Below are positions 33,564-42,301 of a stretch of DNA of 64,000 nucleotides, piece after piece (positions within the stretch are counted from its first letter, which is position 1; each line of letters begins with the position of its first letter). Made by a program: the position numbers and the translations under genes. The notes under the pieces were generated by a model. It made no database searches. It worked only from the letters and a program-made list of their open reading frames with translations, and was not told the DNA's origin. Source of the DNA: DASSUW01 sp963849695 (GTDB lineage: Bacteria > Actinomycetota > Thermoleophilia > Solirubrobacterales > Solirubrobacteraceae); assembly GCA_963849695.1 (NCBI GenBank), contig CAWKIT010000004.1, forward strand, positions 1 to 64,000, read 5' to 3'.

Positions 33564-34732
33564 GCCGAGGCCGCGCGCTCGAGCTGCGTCCGCACGTCGC
33601 CGGTCAGCGCGTCGAGGTGGGCCGGCCAGGCTGCGGACGGGTCGAGCGCGGCGAGCTTGCGGATCGAGTCGCGCGCCTGCTCGGTGTCCTCGTTGAAGGC
33701 TTCGTGCGGCGGTCCCGGCGGGGCCTTGCGCGAGGTCTCGGGATCGACCACGTAGAAGCAGTCGCCGGTCAGCGCGAGCCGGTCGGAGTCGCGAAACAGG
33801 CCGATCATCCCCGGCGCGTGACCGGGCAGGTGGACCACCCGGAAGCCGCTCACGTCGTCGCCCTCGCCGACCGTGCCGGCGATCTCCACGGCGCCGCCGT
33901 CCCAGAAGCTCATCAGGCGCCGATAGGCGTAGCGGGCCGGGATCCCGAGCTTGTCGAGCCGCATGTACGACCGCAACGGCTCGTCGCTCTGCGCCGCCTC
34001 CACGTCGGCCTCATGGCAATAGACCGGCACGCGCAGGCCGGAGGCGGTACCGCGGTGGTCGGCGTCGGCGTGGCTGAGCACGATCCGGTTGATTCCGCCG
34101 AGCGGCGCCGCCGCCTCGGCGACCGCATGCGTCATCGAGCGGATGCCGGCGTCGTACATCGTCACGCCGCCGCCCTCGTCCTCCAGGAAGTACACGTTCA
34201 TCGTCCGCGGGACGCCGCCGCGGAGGAGCCACACGCCGTCGGCCACCCGCTCGAGGTCGCGCCGCGCGACCGCCCGCCGCCCCATCCTGGTCTTGACGTT
34301 GAACGCCCCGAACAGCCGTTGCTCGGCCGCGGAGCCGGCCCGCGGCAGCAGGCCGACCTGACGGGCGACCGACAACGAGTCCGGCACTGCGTCGTTGCGG
34401 ACGAGCCGGCCGTCACGCACCTCGAGCAGGTCGATGCCCTCGAGCTCGACACGGGCGCCGGTCGGCTCGACGCCCCAGAACGGCCCGAGATGCGTGCCCG
34501 TGGCGGTCCAGTGCACTGCCGTCCGGTCGCCCTCCGCGACCGTGGAGCGCACGGTCAGCGCGAAGTCCGGGAACGCTTCGAACAGCTCGGTGAAGTACTC
34601 GCGGACGCCGCTCGGGCCGACGGCGTCGACCTGGCCGGCGATGTGGTCGGTCCCATCCGGCGCCCACAGCGCCGCCATCGCCTCGACGTCGCGGCGCGCG
34701 AGTGCCTCGAAGTAGTCGGTCACCACCGTCAT
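33560..34732 (-). CDS. SnoaL-like domain fused to MBL-fold hydrolase
   Basis: 390 residues. Residues 1-~125 are an NTF2-fold SnoaL-like domain (DYFEALARRDVEAMAALWAP, AVHWTATGTHLGPFWGVEPT, GIDLLEVRDGRLV). A linker leads to an MBL domain (~165-390) with SHADADHRGTASG as the metal motif, HLPGHAPGMIGLF, LTGDCFY and a late WPAHLDALTGDV. Each part usually occurs alone, so this is a fusion. The catalysed reaction is unknown: NTF2 domains bind small hydrophobics and MBL domains hydrolyse esters or thioesters. Start ATG 34732 lies 8 bp after the 46-bp repeat that also precedes the aldehyde dehydrogenase at 49242. Confidence 0.8.
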   Translation of the reverse strand: MTVVTDYFEALARRDVEAMAALWAPDGTDHIAGQVDAVGPSGVREYFTELFEAFPDFALTVRSTVAEGDRTAVHWTATGTHLGPFWGVEPTGARVELEGIDLLEVRDGRLVRNDAVPDSLSVARQVGLLPRAGSAAEQRLFGAFNVKTRMGRRAVARRDLERVADGVWLLRGGVPRTMNVYFLEDEGGGVTMYDAGIRSMTHAVAEAAAPLGGINRIVLSHADADHRGTASGLRVPVYCHEADVEAAQSDEPLRSYMRLDKLGIPARYAYRRLMSFWDGGAVEIAGTVGEGDDVSGFRVVHLPGHAPGMIGLFRDSDRLALTGDCFYVVDPETSRKAPPGPPHEAFNEDTEQARDSIRKLAALDPSAAWPAHLDALTGDVRTQLERAASA

Positions 34733-34739
34733 CGGGCGT

Positions 34740-34785
34740 CATGCTAAGGCGCTCGCACGAACTTGTGAGTGCGAGTAAGCCGCAT
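34740..34785 (-). promoter_or_regulatory. 46-bp shared upstream element, copy 1
   Basis: Read on the minus strand it begins ATGCGGCTTACTCGCACTCA and ends GCGAGCGCCTTAGCATG. It matches copy 2 (49190-49235) at 43 of 46 positions. It contains the inverted arms CTCGCAC/GTGCGAG. Both copies have the same orientation and nearly the same distance to a downstream start codon, which fits a promoter/operator. It also lies between divergent genes. Confidence 0.6.
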
Positions 34786-34804
34786 TGGATTACCGTCCGG
34801 CGCC

Positions 34805-35794
34805 GTGCGCAAGCCCACCCGCAGCCGCGAGGTCGGACGGGGAGAGAAGGTGGTCCCCGGGATCTGGCGGCTGCGGCTGCCGCTGCCCTGGCCGGGCGTC
34901 CCGCACTGCAACGCCTGGGCGCTGGCGAGCGGCTCGGGGATCGTGCTGGTCGACACCGGCATGCACGAGCCCGGGTCGATGGCCCACCTCGACCGCGCGC
35001 TCGACCAGGCCGGGCTGACCATCGAGCACGTGCGGCTGATCGTGTGCACGCACGCGCACGTCGACCACTGCGGCCAGGCGCCGCCGATCGCCGAGCGCGC
35101 CGGGTGCCAGGTCTGGATGCACCGCAACCACGCGCACCACACGGCCATGGCCGAGGACCCGGAGCAGGCGATCGCGCGGCGGCTGGTGGTCGCGCATCAG
35201 AGCGGCGTCCCGGCAGACGACGTCAGTCGCTGGCTCGAGCGGCGCCTCAGCCAGGGCAGCGGCCAGGCCGGAACCCTGCACGTCGACCGCGAGCTCGCCG
35301 AGGGCGACACCGTGGACACCGACCTCGGCACGTGGCAGGTGATCGAGACGCCCGGCCACGCGCCCTCGCACATCTGCCTGTACCAGCCCGAGCGCCGACT
35401 GCTGATCTCCGGCGACCACCTGCTCGGCCGCGTCTCGCTCTACTTCGACGCCGGCCACACGCCCGACCCGGTGGCCGAGTTCCTCGACTCGCTCGGCAAG
35501 GTCGAGCGGCTCGACGCCCGGCTCGTCCTCTCCGGCCACGGGCGCCCGTTCACCGACGTCGCCGGTCACGTGGCCGCCAACCGCGCGCTCGTGGAGCAGC
35601 GCCTGGCGGCGGTGCGGGCCGAACTCGACCAAGGCCCGCGCACGCCGTATGAGATAGCGCAGGCGGTCTACGGCGAGCGTTTCACCGAGGCGACCGTCCA
35701 GTGGCTGCTGAGCAAGACGCTGTCCTACCTGAACCATCTGGAGCGGCGCGGGCTGGCCCGGCGGCAGGGCGGTTCCCCGGAGCGCTGGTCGTAG
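34805..35794 (+). CDS. MBL-fold hydrolase with winged-helix tail
   Basis: 329 residues. MBL core: VCTHAHVDHCGQAPPI, ETPGHAPSHICLY, ISGDHLL, LSGHGRPF. The C-terminal ~70 residues (ALVEQRLAAVRAELDQGPRT, TVQWLLSKTLSYLNHLERRG) form the winged-helix seen in LACTB2-like MBL proteins, some of which act on nucleic acids or thioesters. GTG 34805 was chosen; GTG 34769 lies inside the shared 46-bp element and adds sequence unlike the family. It ends 9 bp before metF, so they may be co-transcribed. Confidence 0.82.
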   Translation: MRKPTRSREVGRGEKVVPGIWRLRLPLPWPGVPHCNAWALASGSGIVLVDTGMHEPGSMAHLDRALDQAGLTIEHVRLIVCTHAHVDHCGQAPPIAERAGCQVWMHRNHAHHTAMAEDPEQAIARRLVVAHQSGVPADDVSRWLERRLSQGSGQAGTLHVDRELAEGDTVDTDLGTWQVIETPGHAPSHICLYQPERRLLISGDHLLGRVSLYFDAGHTPDPVAEFLDSLGKVERLDARLVLSGHGRPFTDVAGHVAANRALVEQRLAAVRAELDQGPRTPYEIAQAVYGERFTEATVQWLLSKTLSYLNHLERRGLARRQGGSPERWS

Positions 35795-35803
35795 ACTTCC
35801 CGC

Positions 35804-36706
35804 ATGCGGATCGACGAGCGACTTGCGGACGGAGGCGAGCCCTCCTTCTCGTTCGAGTTCTTCCCGCCCAGGACCGACGAGGGCGAGCGGAACCTCGGCC
35901 GCGCCCTGGCGGAGCTGTCGCGTATGGACCCGACCTTCGTGTCGGTGACCTACGGCGCCGCCGGCAGCACGACCCAGAAGCGCAAGACCGTCGACATCGT
36001 CTCCTCGATCAAGGCCACGCACGGCCTCGAGGCGATGGCGCACTTCACCTGCGTGGGCGCGACGGCGGGCGAGCTGCGCGAGATGCTCGACGCCATGCGC
36101 GACTCCGGCATCCAGAACGTGCTCGCGCTGCGGGGCGACCCGCCGGCCGGCGAGACCGAGTGGAAGGCGACCGAGGGCGGCCTCGAGTACTCGCGCGAGA
36201 TGATCGAGCTGATCCGCAACGAGTACGACTTCGCGATCGGCGCCGCCTGCTTCCCGGAGGTCCATATCCACGCCGAGTCGGCGGAGAGCGACCTGCGCTA
36301 CTGCAAGGAGAAGGTCGACGCCGGCGCGCGGTTCCTGATCACCCAGCTGTTCTTCGACAACGCGTGCTACTGGGAGTTCGTGGCCCGCGCGCGCGAGGCC
36401 GGGATCGACGTCCCGATCATCCCGGGGATCATGCCGATCACCAACTACGACCAGATCCGGCGCTTCACCAGCATGATCGGGGCCACCATCCCGGCCAACC
36501 TGCTGCGCGAGCTCGGCCTGCGCGCCGACCAGCCGGACGCGGTGGCCGACTTCGGCGTCGCCTACGCGACCCTCCAGTGCGCCGACCTGCTCGCCAAGGG
36601 CGCACCCGGGATCCACTTCTTCACGCTCAACCGCTCCACCGCCACGCGCGCGATCCTCAGCGCGCTGCGCTCGATGGCGCCCTGGCGGGACGCCGTGCCG
36701 GTCTAG
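35804..36706 (+). CDS. metF: Methylenetetrahydrofolate reductase
   Basis: 300-residue flavoenzyme converting 5,10-methylene-THF to 5-methyl-THF for methionine synthesis. Hallmarks are FSFEFFPPRTDEGE with the catalytic Glu, VSVTYGAAGSTTQK, HFTCVGATAGEL, NVLALRGDPP, FAIGAACFPEVH and TQLFFDNACYWEF, ending in GIMPITNYDQIRRF. Length is that of bacterial MetF without the eukaryotic regulatory domain. A strong stem-loop covers the stop codon. Confidence 0.94.
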   Translation: MRIDERLADGGEPSFSFEFFPPRTDEGERNLGRALAELSRMDPTFVSVTYGAAGSTTQKRKTVDIVSSIKATHGLEAMAHFTCVGATAGELREMLDAMRDSGIQNVLALRGDPPAGETEWKATEGGLEYSREMIELIRNEYDFAIGAACFPEVHIHAESAESDLRYCKEKVDAGARFLITQLFFDNACYWEFVARAREAGIDVPIIPGIMPITNYDQIRRFTSMIGATIPANLLRELGLRADQPDAVADFGVAYATLQCADLLAKGAPGIHFFTLNRSTATRAILSALRSMAPWRDAVPV

Positions 36707-36714
36707 GCACGGCG
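36691..36714 (+). terminator. Stem-loop at the metF stop
   Basis: CGCCGTGCC-GGTCTA-GGCACGGCG is a perfect 9-bp stem with a 6-base loop that includes the TAG stop. No U-tract follows, as is usual for actinobacterial terminators. It sits between convergent genes and may serve both. Confidence 0.6.
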
Positions 36715-36733
36715 CCCCGCAGAGCGATTCAGG

Positions 36734-38416
36734 TCACGACGGAGCCGTGAACAGCGGGCAGACGTAGCCGCCGCTCGCCAGGCTCGAGCCGGCGACGGGC
36801 TTCGCCGCCCAGCGGTCGTTCTTGCGCACGCTCGGTGCGACGACCGACTTCATCCGGGCCGAGGCGTTCGCGCCGCCCCTCAACCGGAGGATCTCGACGC
36901 CGCGCGACATGTCCATCAGGTAGATGTAGTCGCCGCGCGACTTGCGGCCGGCCTTACGGGCCCGGCTGCCCCTCGGGGCGCGGTCGTTGTACCAGGCGAC
37001 GTCCCACGAGTTCGACGACGGGTTGTCGGCGCCCGTGCTCGTCACGCGGTAGTAGCCGATCTGCCGCAGGTCACGCGCGTCGCTGACGTCGACCAGCCGC
37101 AGGCCCTGGCCGTACCACCCCGCCGCGAGCGTCGACGCACGGATCTCGAAGTAGTGCGCCGAGCACCCGAGGGCCGGGTTGGCCGTCTCCGGCGTGTCGA
37201 GGAACGGATGGAAGCTGTCCAGGGCATTCATCCGGTACGGCCTCGTCCGCGTCGAGTTCTGCGCGGGCTCGCCGCCCCACGAATCGGTGAGGTCGACCGC
37301 CACGATCCTGCCGCTCTCCTGGCAGGGTGTCGTGAAGTCCTCCTCGGTCCCGATCAGCACGTTGCCGCTCCTCACGCCCGACGCGCGGACCGCGCCGTCC
37401 GTCGGCCGGCCGGAGTTGTGCATGAAGTCGGTGGCCTGCGCCACGCCGTCGTTGCCGTCGTTGGCGCGGGCGGGCGGCTCATCCCATTCGATGCCGCCGC
37501 CGGCCACCAGGATCGGGTCGAACGGCGTCGCCTGGCGGACGCGGTTCTGGTACGGGTCGCGGTGGCGGCCCCTCGAGGCGTAGCCCCGGATGCCGCCGCG
37601 GCCGGCCACCCACGCGACTCCGCGGGCGTCCTCGTCCACGTCGTGCGAGTAGTCGGTGTAGCCGTCGTTGCGGTAGAGGTCGATCGGCTCGTCGGACACG
37701 CGCGGATTTGCCGGGTCACGCAGGTCGGTGACCCAGATCGGCCGCCCGTCGCCGATCAAGCGGTTCTGGAGCGTGGTCGGGCCGGGGGCCGGCTGGATGA
37801 TGGTGGTCAGCCAATCCTGGTCCGAGCGCCGCGCGGGGCCGCCGGTCCAGATGTACCGGCAGTCCTGGATGCAGCTCGACGTGTGGCCGGACGGGAGGCT
37901 CACGAAGTCGCCGATCTGGCGCATGTTGCTCGGATCGGCGTACGAGATCACGAAGAACCCGCTCTCGCAGTCGACGTCGCGCACGGCGAGGCCGTCGTTG
38001 TGCGGGCACGGGCCGTCGGCCGGACCGGCGTCGTTGTGCCGCGGATCGAGCGCGCCGATGATCAGCTTGCGGCGCGTGTCGAGCTCCATGTCCTCGTTCT
38101 GCCAGTAGCCGCCCAGCGGTGAGGTCGTGGTCCCCGGCGCGTCGATCCCGGCCGGCAGGAACTCGTCGAGCAGCTCCGGATCCTCCGGGTCGCTTACGTC
38201 GTACGTCTTGAAGCCGAAGCGGCCGGTGATGACGAGCACCTTCCTGCCGCGGACGTAGTCGAACTTGCCCTCGGTGATGCCCGCTGCGGCCGCAACCCGC
38301 GTGACGTACTCCAGGTTGTTGGAGATCGCCGCCCCTGGTGGCGCCTGCGCGCTCGCCGCGGCCGGAATGAGCAGCAGCGCCGCCACTGCTGCCGCGAGTG
38401 TCCCTCTCCCTCTCAT
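36734..38416 (-). CDS. Secreted LVIVD-repeat beta-propeller protein
   Basis: 560 residues. Signal peptide MRGRGTLAAAVAALLLIPAA ends near ASA. LVIVD-like blades recur: KVLVITGRFGFKTYDVSDPE, GLRLVDVSDARDLRQIGYYR and YIYLMDMSRGVEILRLRG. Acidic loops (DPRHNDAGPADGPCPHND, DYSHDVDEDARG) suggest calcium. Several cysteine pairs fit an extracellular protein. No catalytic motif is recognisable; role in adhesion or ligand binding is inference only. Confidence 0.75.
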   Translation of the reverse strand: MRGRGTLAAAVAALLLIPAAASAQAPPGAAISNNLEYVTRVAAAAGITEGKFDYVRGRKVLVITGRFGFKTYDVSDPEDPELLDEFLPAGIDAPGTTTSPLGGYWQNEDMELDTRRKLIIGALDPRHNDAGPADGPCPHNDGLAVRDVDCESGFFVISYADPSNMRQIGDFVSLPSGHTSSCIQDCRYIWTGGPARRSDQDWLTTIIQPAPGPTTLQNRLIGDGRPIWVTDLRDPANPRVSDEPIDLYRNDGYTDYSHDVDEDARGVAWVAGRGGIRGYASRGRHRDPYQNRVRQATPFDPILVAGGGIEWDEPPARANDGNDGVAQATDFMHNSGRPTDGAVRASGVRSGNVLIGTEEDFTTPCQESGRIVAVDLTDSWGGEPAQNSTRTRPYRMNALDSFHPFLDTPETANPALGCSAHYFEIRASTLAAGWYGQGLRLVDVSDARDLRQIGYYRVTSTGADNPSSNSWDVAWYNDRAPRGSRARKAGRKSRGDYIYLMDMSRGVEILRLRGGANASARMKSVVAPSVRKNDRWAAKPVAGSSLASGGYVCPLFTAPS

Positions 38417-38439
38417 CAGCCCTCCGATTGATGATGGAA

Positions 38440-38754
38440 CTATGTTGAGCCGACGGTATCGGATGGCGGCGGCTCGATGTCGAGCGCGTGCGCAACTCGC
38501 GGGTTACCGCCGACGAACCAGGTGACGTCGACCTGGTCGTTCGTGCGGTAGGTGCCGATTCCCCAGGCGCCCCAGAACCAGCGCCAGAACCCGAGCCGGC
38601 CCTCCTTGGCGAGCGGGCGGTCGAAGATGAGTGTCCGCCCGCGGACCTCGAAGTCCTTGCCGGGCTGCTGCCTGACGCCGTTGATGAACACCTCGTACGG
38701 CTCCCGCACCGCCGCCGGCAGCTTGACCGTCCAGTCCGCCACGGCGGTCATCAT
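38440..38754 (-). CDS. Small hypothetical protein
   Basis: 104 residues, not recognised. Likely beta-rich: WTVKLPAAVREPYEVFINGV, DFEVRGRTLIFDRPLAKEGR, LGFWRWFWGAWGIGTYRTND, QVDVTWFVGGNPRVAH. The Trp/Phe-rich hairpin could be a membrane-surface patch, but no signal is seen. The YEVFINGV and DFEV wording resembles structural fibre domains. It is 8 bp from the divergent YgjP-type gene. Confidence 0.55.
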   Translation of the reverse strand: MMTAVADWTVKLPAAVREPYEVFINGVRQQPGKDFEVRGRTLIFDRPLAKEGRLGFWRWFWGAWGIGTYRTNDQVDVTWFVGGNPRVAHALDIEPPPSDTVGST

Positions 38755-38762
38755 GGCAACGA

Positions 38763-39413
38763 GTGAGCGAGTACACCCTGAGGCGATCGCCGCGCGCGCG
38801 GCAGGTGCGCGTGAGCGTGGAGAACGACGGCGCGGTGCGGGTGACGCTGCCGCGGCGGGCGCCCCTGCGGGCGGCCGACGAGGCCGTCCGCGAGCTCGCG
38901 CCGTGGATCGAGCGCCGTCGCCGGGCGCTGGCGCGGGCGGCCGCCGAGGTCGCGCGGACCCCGGGGACGGTCCCGTACCTGGGCCGCGAGCTGCGGTTGG
39001 TCCCGCAGCCGGGCCGGACGAGAGCGCACCGGCGCGGTGATTCGCTGCTGGTACCGGCCGACGCGGTCGCCGGGGCGGCGATCGAGCGGTGGTACCGCCG
39101 GGCCGCGCGCGCCGAGATCGCGCCGCGGCTCGACGCCGCGGTCGCGCGCGCGGGCACCTCGTACACGAAGCTGACGATCCGCGGCCAGCGCACGCGCTGG
39201 GGCTCGTGCTCGCAGGGCGGCGCGATGTCCTTCAACTGGCGGCTGCTGCTGGCGCCCGAGCCGGTGCTCGACTACGTGGTCGAGCACGAGGTGTGCCATC
39301 TCGAGGTGATGGACCATTCACCGCGGTTCTGGTTGCTGCTCGAGTCGCGCGTGCCCGACTGGCGCGACCACGCCGCATGGCTGCGGCGCTACGGCTCGAC
39401 CCTGGTGCTCTGA
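38763..39413 (+). CDS. YgjP-like (DUF45) metallopeptidase
   Basis: 216 residues. The C-terminal zinc-peptidase motif is VEHEVCHLEVMDHSPRFW, with HExxH ligands and the typical downstream HSxxFW. TIRGQRTRWGSCS and FNWRLLLAPEPVLDYV are family signatures. The N-terminal beta domain (RSPRARQVRVSVENDGAVRV) is usual for DUF45. Substrate unknown; the family is ubiquitous and probably cytosolic. GTG 38763. The last 25 bp overlap the convergent gene. Confidence 0.86.
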   Translation: MSEYTLRRSPRARQVRVSVENDGAVRVTLPRRAPLRAADEAVRELAPWIERRRRALARAAAEVARTPGTVPYLGRELRLVPQPGRTRAHRRGDSLLVPADAVAGAAIERWYRRAARAEIAPRLDAAVARAGTSYTKLTIRGQRTRWGSCSQGGAMSFNWRLLLAPEPVLDYVVEHEVCHLEVMDHSPRFWLLLESRVPDWRDHAAWLRRYGSTLVL

Positions 39414-39736
39414 ACCGTCCGCCGGAGCGCTTCGAACGGCGTCTCGCCGTTCTCCGGCTCGATCAGTCGCCGGCGCACGCGGCCTGTCCACGCCTGCACG
39501 GCGCCGTCGCCGCGCACGTCGAAGCCGGCGCGCACGCCGGGCCCTCGCAGCTCGGCCCGGACGGCGACCTGGTCGCCCGGCTCGAACCTCCGCACGCGCA
39601 CGTCGATCGTCCCGCGCCGCGTGGTGTTCGCCGCCACCCGGGCCTCGGTCTCGAGCAGGTCGAGCGCCTCCGCGAGCGTCGCGGCGTCCTGCCGCTCGAC
39701 CCGCGGCCCGTTGCGGACCGTCACCCGCCAGCTCAC
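39389..39736 (-). CDS. Hypothetical protein in GGDEF-EAL operon
   Basis: 115 residues, not recognised. Begins MSWRVTVRNGPRVERQDAAT and contains an amphipathic helix (LAEALDLLETEARVAAN), then beta strands VRVRRFEPGDQVAVRAELRG. No signal or membrane helix. It overlaps the SSI-like lipoprotein stop by four bases, so it is translated with it. Confidence 0.55.
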   Translation of the reverse strand: MSWRVTVRNGPRVERQDAATLAEALDLLETEARVAANTTRRGTIDVRVRRFEPGDQVAVRAELRGPGVRAGFDVRGDGAVQAWTGRVRRRLIEPENGETPFEALRRTVQSTRVEP

Positions 39737-40125
39737 CCGGCCGCGCCCAGGAGCGGGGCGGCGTCGCGCCAGCGCGCGATCTCGCAGCCGTTGACGCGCG
39801 AGAACTCGGCGCTGACCGGGTCGCCGCGCAGGGTACCCTCCACCGTCGCCGTCTGCGGGCCGCCGTACTGCTGCGTGCAGGCGACGTTGCCGGGCGTCGG
39901 CTCGAACGCCTTCGGCGGCACGCGTGCGACCGCTCGGCAGACGGCCGAGTCCTCCGGCGCCTCGCAGGTGATGCTGGCGCGCCGCGCCGGCTTCCCGCCC
40001 TCGCCATCCGGGTCGACCGTGACGGTCAGGTCTGCGAACGCGCCGGCCGGCGCTGCCGGCTCTTCCTCATCATCGCCGCACGCCGCCAGCGCCACGCAGG
40101 CGACGAGCGCGGCGGCGAGACGCAC
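39733..40125 (-). CDS. SSI-like (subtilisin inhibitor) lipoprotein
   Basis: 130 residues. Signal MRLAAALVACVALAA with lipobox Cys16, then an acidic linker. The rest matches the SSI fold: strand ADLTVTVDPDGEGGKPARRA, ITCEAP, SAVCRAVARV, NVACTQQYGGP (reactive-loop disulfide), VEGTLRGDPVSAEFSRVNGC. Four conserved cysteines are present after the lipid anchor. SSI proteins inhibit serine proteases outside the cell; many actinobacterial lipoprotein versions have unknown targets. It is adjacent to the c-di-GMP gene and co-directional. Confidence 0.7.
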   Translation of the reverse strand: MRLAAALVACVALAACGDDEEEPAAPAGAFADLTVTVDPDGEGGKPARRASITCEAPEDSAVCRAVARVPPKAFEPTPGNVACTQQYGGPQTATVEGTLRGDPVSAEFSRVNGCEIARWRDAAPLLGAAG

Positions 40126-42216
40126 CTAGGTCTGCTCGGCGTGCAGCCGCTCGGTCATCACGGCCGGCGGCACCGCGTCCCCGAACAGGTGGCCCTGCGC
40201 GAGCGGGCAGCCCTGGGCGGCGAGGAAGTGCTGCTGGACCGGCAGCTCCACCCCCTCGGCGACGGTCGTGCGCCCGAGCGCGTCCGACAGCGCGATCACC
40301 GCGCGCACGATCGCGCCGGCCTCCGGGTCGTCCGGGATCTCGCGCAGGAACGAGCGGTCGATCTTGAGAATCTGAACCGGCAGCGAGCGCAGCCGCGACA
40401 GCGACGACCATCCGGCCCCGAAGTCGTCGATCGCGATCTGGAGGCCGAGCGCCCGCAGCTCGCGCAGCAGCGGGCCGATCCGCTCCGGCTCGCGCAGGGT
40501 GGCCGACTCGGTCAATTCCATCGTCAGCAGCGACGGGTCGGCGCCGGCGCTGCGCAGGCGCTCGCCGAGGTCGGCGGCGAAGTCGGGCCGGTGCAGCTCG
40601 CGCGCCGACACGTTGAAGGAGACGCGCGGCTGCACGCCCTGGGCCTGCCACTCGGCGAGTTGCGCCGCCAGCGCATCGATCACCCACGCGCCGATCGGGT
40701 CGATCAGCCCCATCTCCTCGGCCGCCGGGATGAACGCCTCCGGAAACACGAGCCCGCGCTCGGGGTCGTTCCAGCGCAGCAGGGCCTCCATCGAGTGGAG
40801 CCGCCCGCTCGCGGTCCACACGATCGGCTGGTAGTGCAGGACGAGCTCGCCCCGCGCGATCGCGCGGCGTAGCCGGCGCGAGAGCGACAAGCGCTCCAGC
40901 GGATCGTGGGCGACGCCCGCGTACACGGTCGAGGCCGCGCGCCCGCGGCCCTTGCTCTCGTACATCGCCACGTCGGCGTGCTGGAGCAGCTCTTCAGCGC
41001 CGTCGGCGTCGTCCGGGAACAGCGAGATCCCGATGCTCGCCTCGACGTGGAATTCGGCGCCGGAGACGGTGAACGGCTTGGAGAGTCGACGCGCGATCTC
41101 GCCGGCCGCCTCGCGCGCGGCGGTCTCGGCGCGGTCGCGCTGCAGGTCGCCGGCGAGCAGCATGAACTCGTCACCGCCCGTGCGCGCCAGCAGCGCGCCT
41201 TCGCACAGGGAACCGCGCAGGCGGCCTGCGATGCGACGCAGCAGCCGGTCGCCGGCCCCATGGCCGAGCGAGTCGTTGACGAGCTTGAAGTTGTCGACGT
41301 CGACGAGCAGCAGCGCCACCGCGCGATCGCGCCGCCGCGCGCGCGTGACGGCGTTCCGCAGGCCGGACTCGAGCTGCGCACGGTTCGGCAGCTCGGTCAG
41401 CGCGTCGAAGAACGCGAGCCGGCGCAGCTGCGCTTCGGCGCGCACCCGGTCGGTGATGTCCTGGCCGGAGAGCACGGCGACGATCCGGCCCCGGGGGTCG
41501 GCCAGCGACGTCACCTGCCAGGCGATCCGCCGCCGCGCGCCCGTCCGCGTGAGCACGTCGCTCTCGTAGTGCTCGACGCCCTCGCCCTGCGTGAGCAGCC
41601 GCGTCAGGATCTCGCGCGCCGCCGAGCGGTCCTCCGGCGCCACCACATGATCGACCCAGCTCGCGCCCACCAGCTCGCCGGCCGGGTCGCCCAGCAGCTG
41701 GCGGCCGTGACGGTTGAGCAGAGCGACGGTGCCGTCGCCGTAGAGGATCACGAGCAGCGCGCTGGCGACGTCGAGGTAGGTCTGGGCGCGATCGCGCTCG
41801 ACGCGCAGGACGGTCTCGACGATCCCCGCCTCGTCAGCGCCCTGCTCGCGCTCCCCGAGCTCGACCAGCACGACCGCCCAGCACGCGACCTCGGCGGCGG
41901 GCCCGGGCACCTCGGTGACGGTCAGCTCGCAGCGCAGCGAGGAGCCGTCACGGCGCCGGATCGGCACCACCGCCTGGCCGGGCCTGGTCGTCTCGCCGGC
42001 CGCCGGGCCGAGCACGTCCTCGAGGCTGCGGCCGAGCGCAACGTCGGCGGTCCAGCCGGTCTGCGCCTCGAACGCGTCGTTGACGTACAGCACCGGCGCG
42101 TCCTCGTCGCGGTTGCCCGCCAGGCACACCGCAACCCCGAGCGCGTCCAGCAGAGAGGCGCCCGCCGGCACTCGGCGTGGGGCCACTGCAGTCATTGACG
42201 AGCGCTTGGTAGGCAC
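40126..42216 (-). CDS. PAS-PAS-GGDEF-EAL cyclic-di-GMP protein
   Basis: 696 residues. PAS1 ~20-120 and PAS2 ~150-260 sense a signal, then the diguanylate cyclase domain with FDALTELPNRAQ and intact GGDEF at 347-351 (ARTGGDEFMLL). The phosphodiesterase domain has EAL at 477-479 (MEALLRWND), DDFGAGWSSLSRL and EGVE, with metal ligands present, so both activities are plausible. No transmembrane helix, hence cytosolic. Start may be GTG 42216 or ATG 42195. The SSI lipoprotein starts one base after its stop, so the genes form an operon. Confidence 0.9.
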   Translation of the reverse strand: MPTKRSSMTAVAPRRVPAGASLLDALGVAVCLAGNRDEDAPVLYVNDAFEAQTGWTADVALGRSLEDVLGPAAGETTRPGQAVVPIRRRDGSSLRCELTVTEVPGPAAEVACWAVVLVELGEREQGADEAGIVETVLRVERDRAQTYLDVASALLVILYGDGTVALLNRHGRQLLGDPAGELVGASWVDHVVAPEDRSAAREILTRLLTQGEGVEHYESDVLTRTGARRRIAWQVTSLADPRGRIVAVLSGQDITDRVRAEAQLRRLAFFDALTELPNRAQLESGLRNAVTRARRRDRAVALLLVDVDNFKLVNDSLGHGAGDRLLRRIAGRLRGSLCEGALLARTGGDEFMLLAGDLQRDRAETAAREAAGEIARRLSKPFTVSGAEFHVEASIGISLFPDDADGAEELLQHADVAMYESKGRGRAASTVYAGVAHDPLERLSLSRRLRRAIARGELVLHYQPIVWTASGRLHSMEALLRWNDPERGLVFPEAFIPAAEEMGLIDPIGAWVIDALAAQLAEWQAQGVQPRVSFNVSARELHRPDFAADLGERLRSAGADPSLLTMELTESATLREPERIGPLLRELRALGLQIAIDDFGAGWSSLSRLRSLPVQILKIDRSFLREIPDDPEAGAIVRAVIALSDALGRTTVAEGVELPVQQHFLAAQGCPLAQGHLFGDAVPPAVMTERLHAEQT

Positions 42217-42301
42217 CGTTCAGGGGTGGGGCACCGGGGGTCGGCGCCCGCGACCAGCCTATCGACCGCGGGAAGGCGGGGTTTGATCAACCGAAAACTG
42301 G

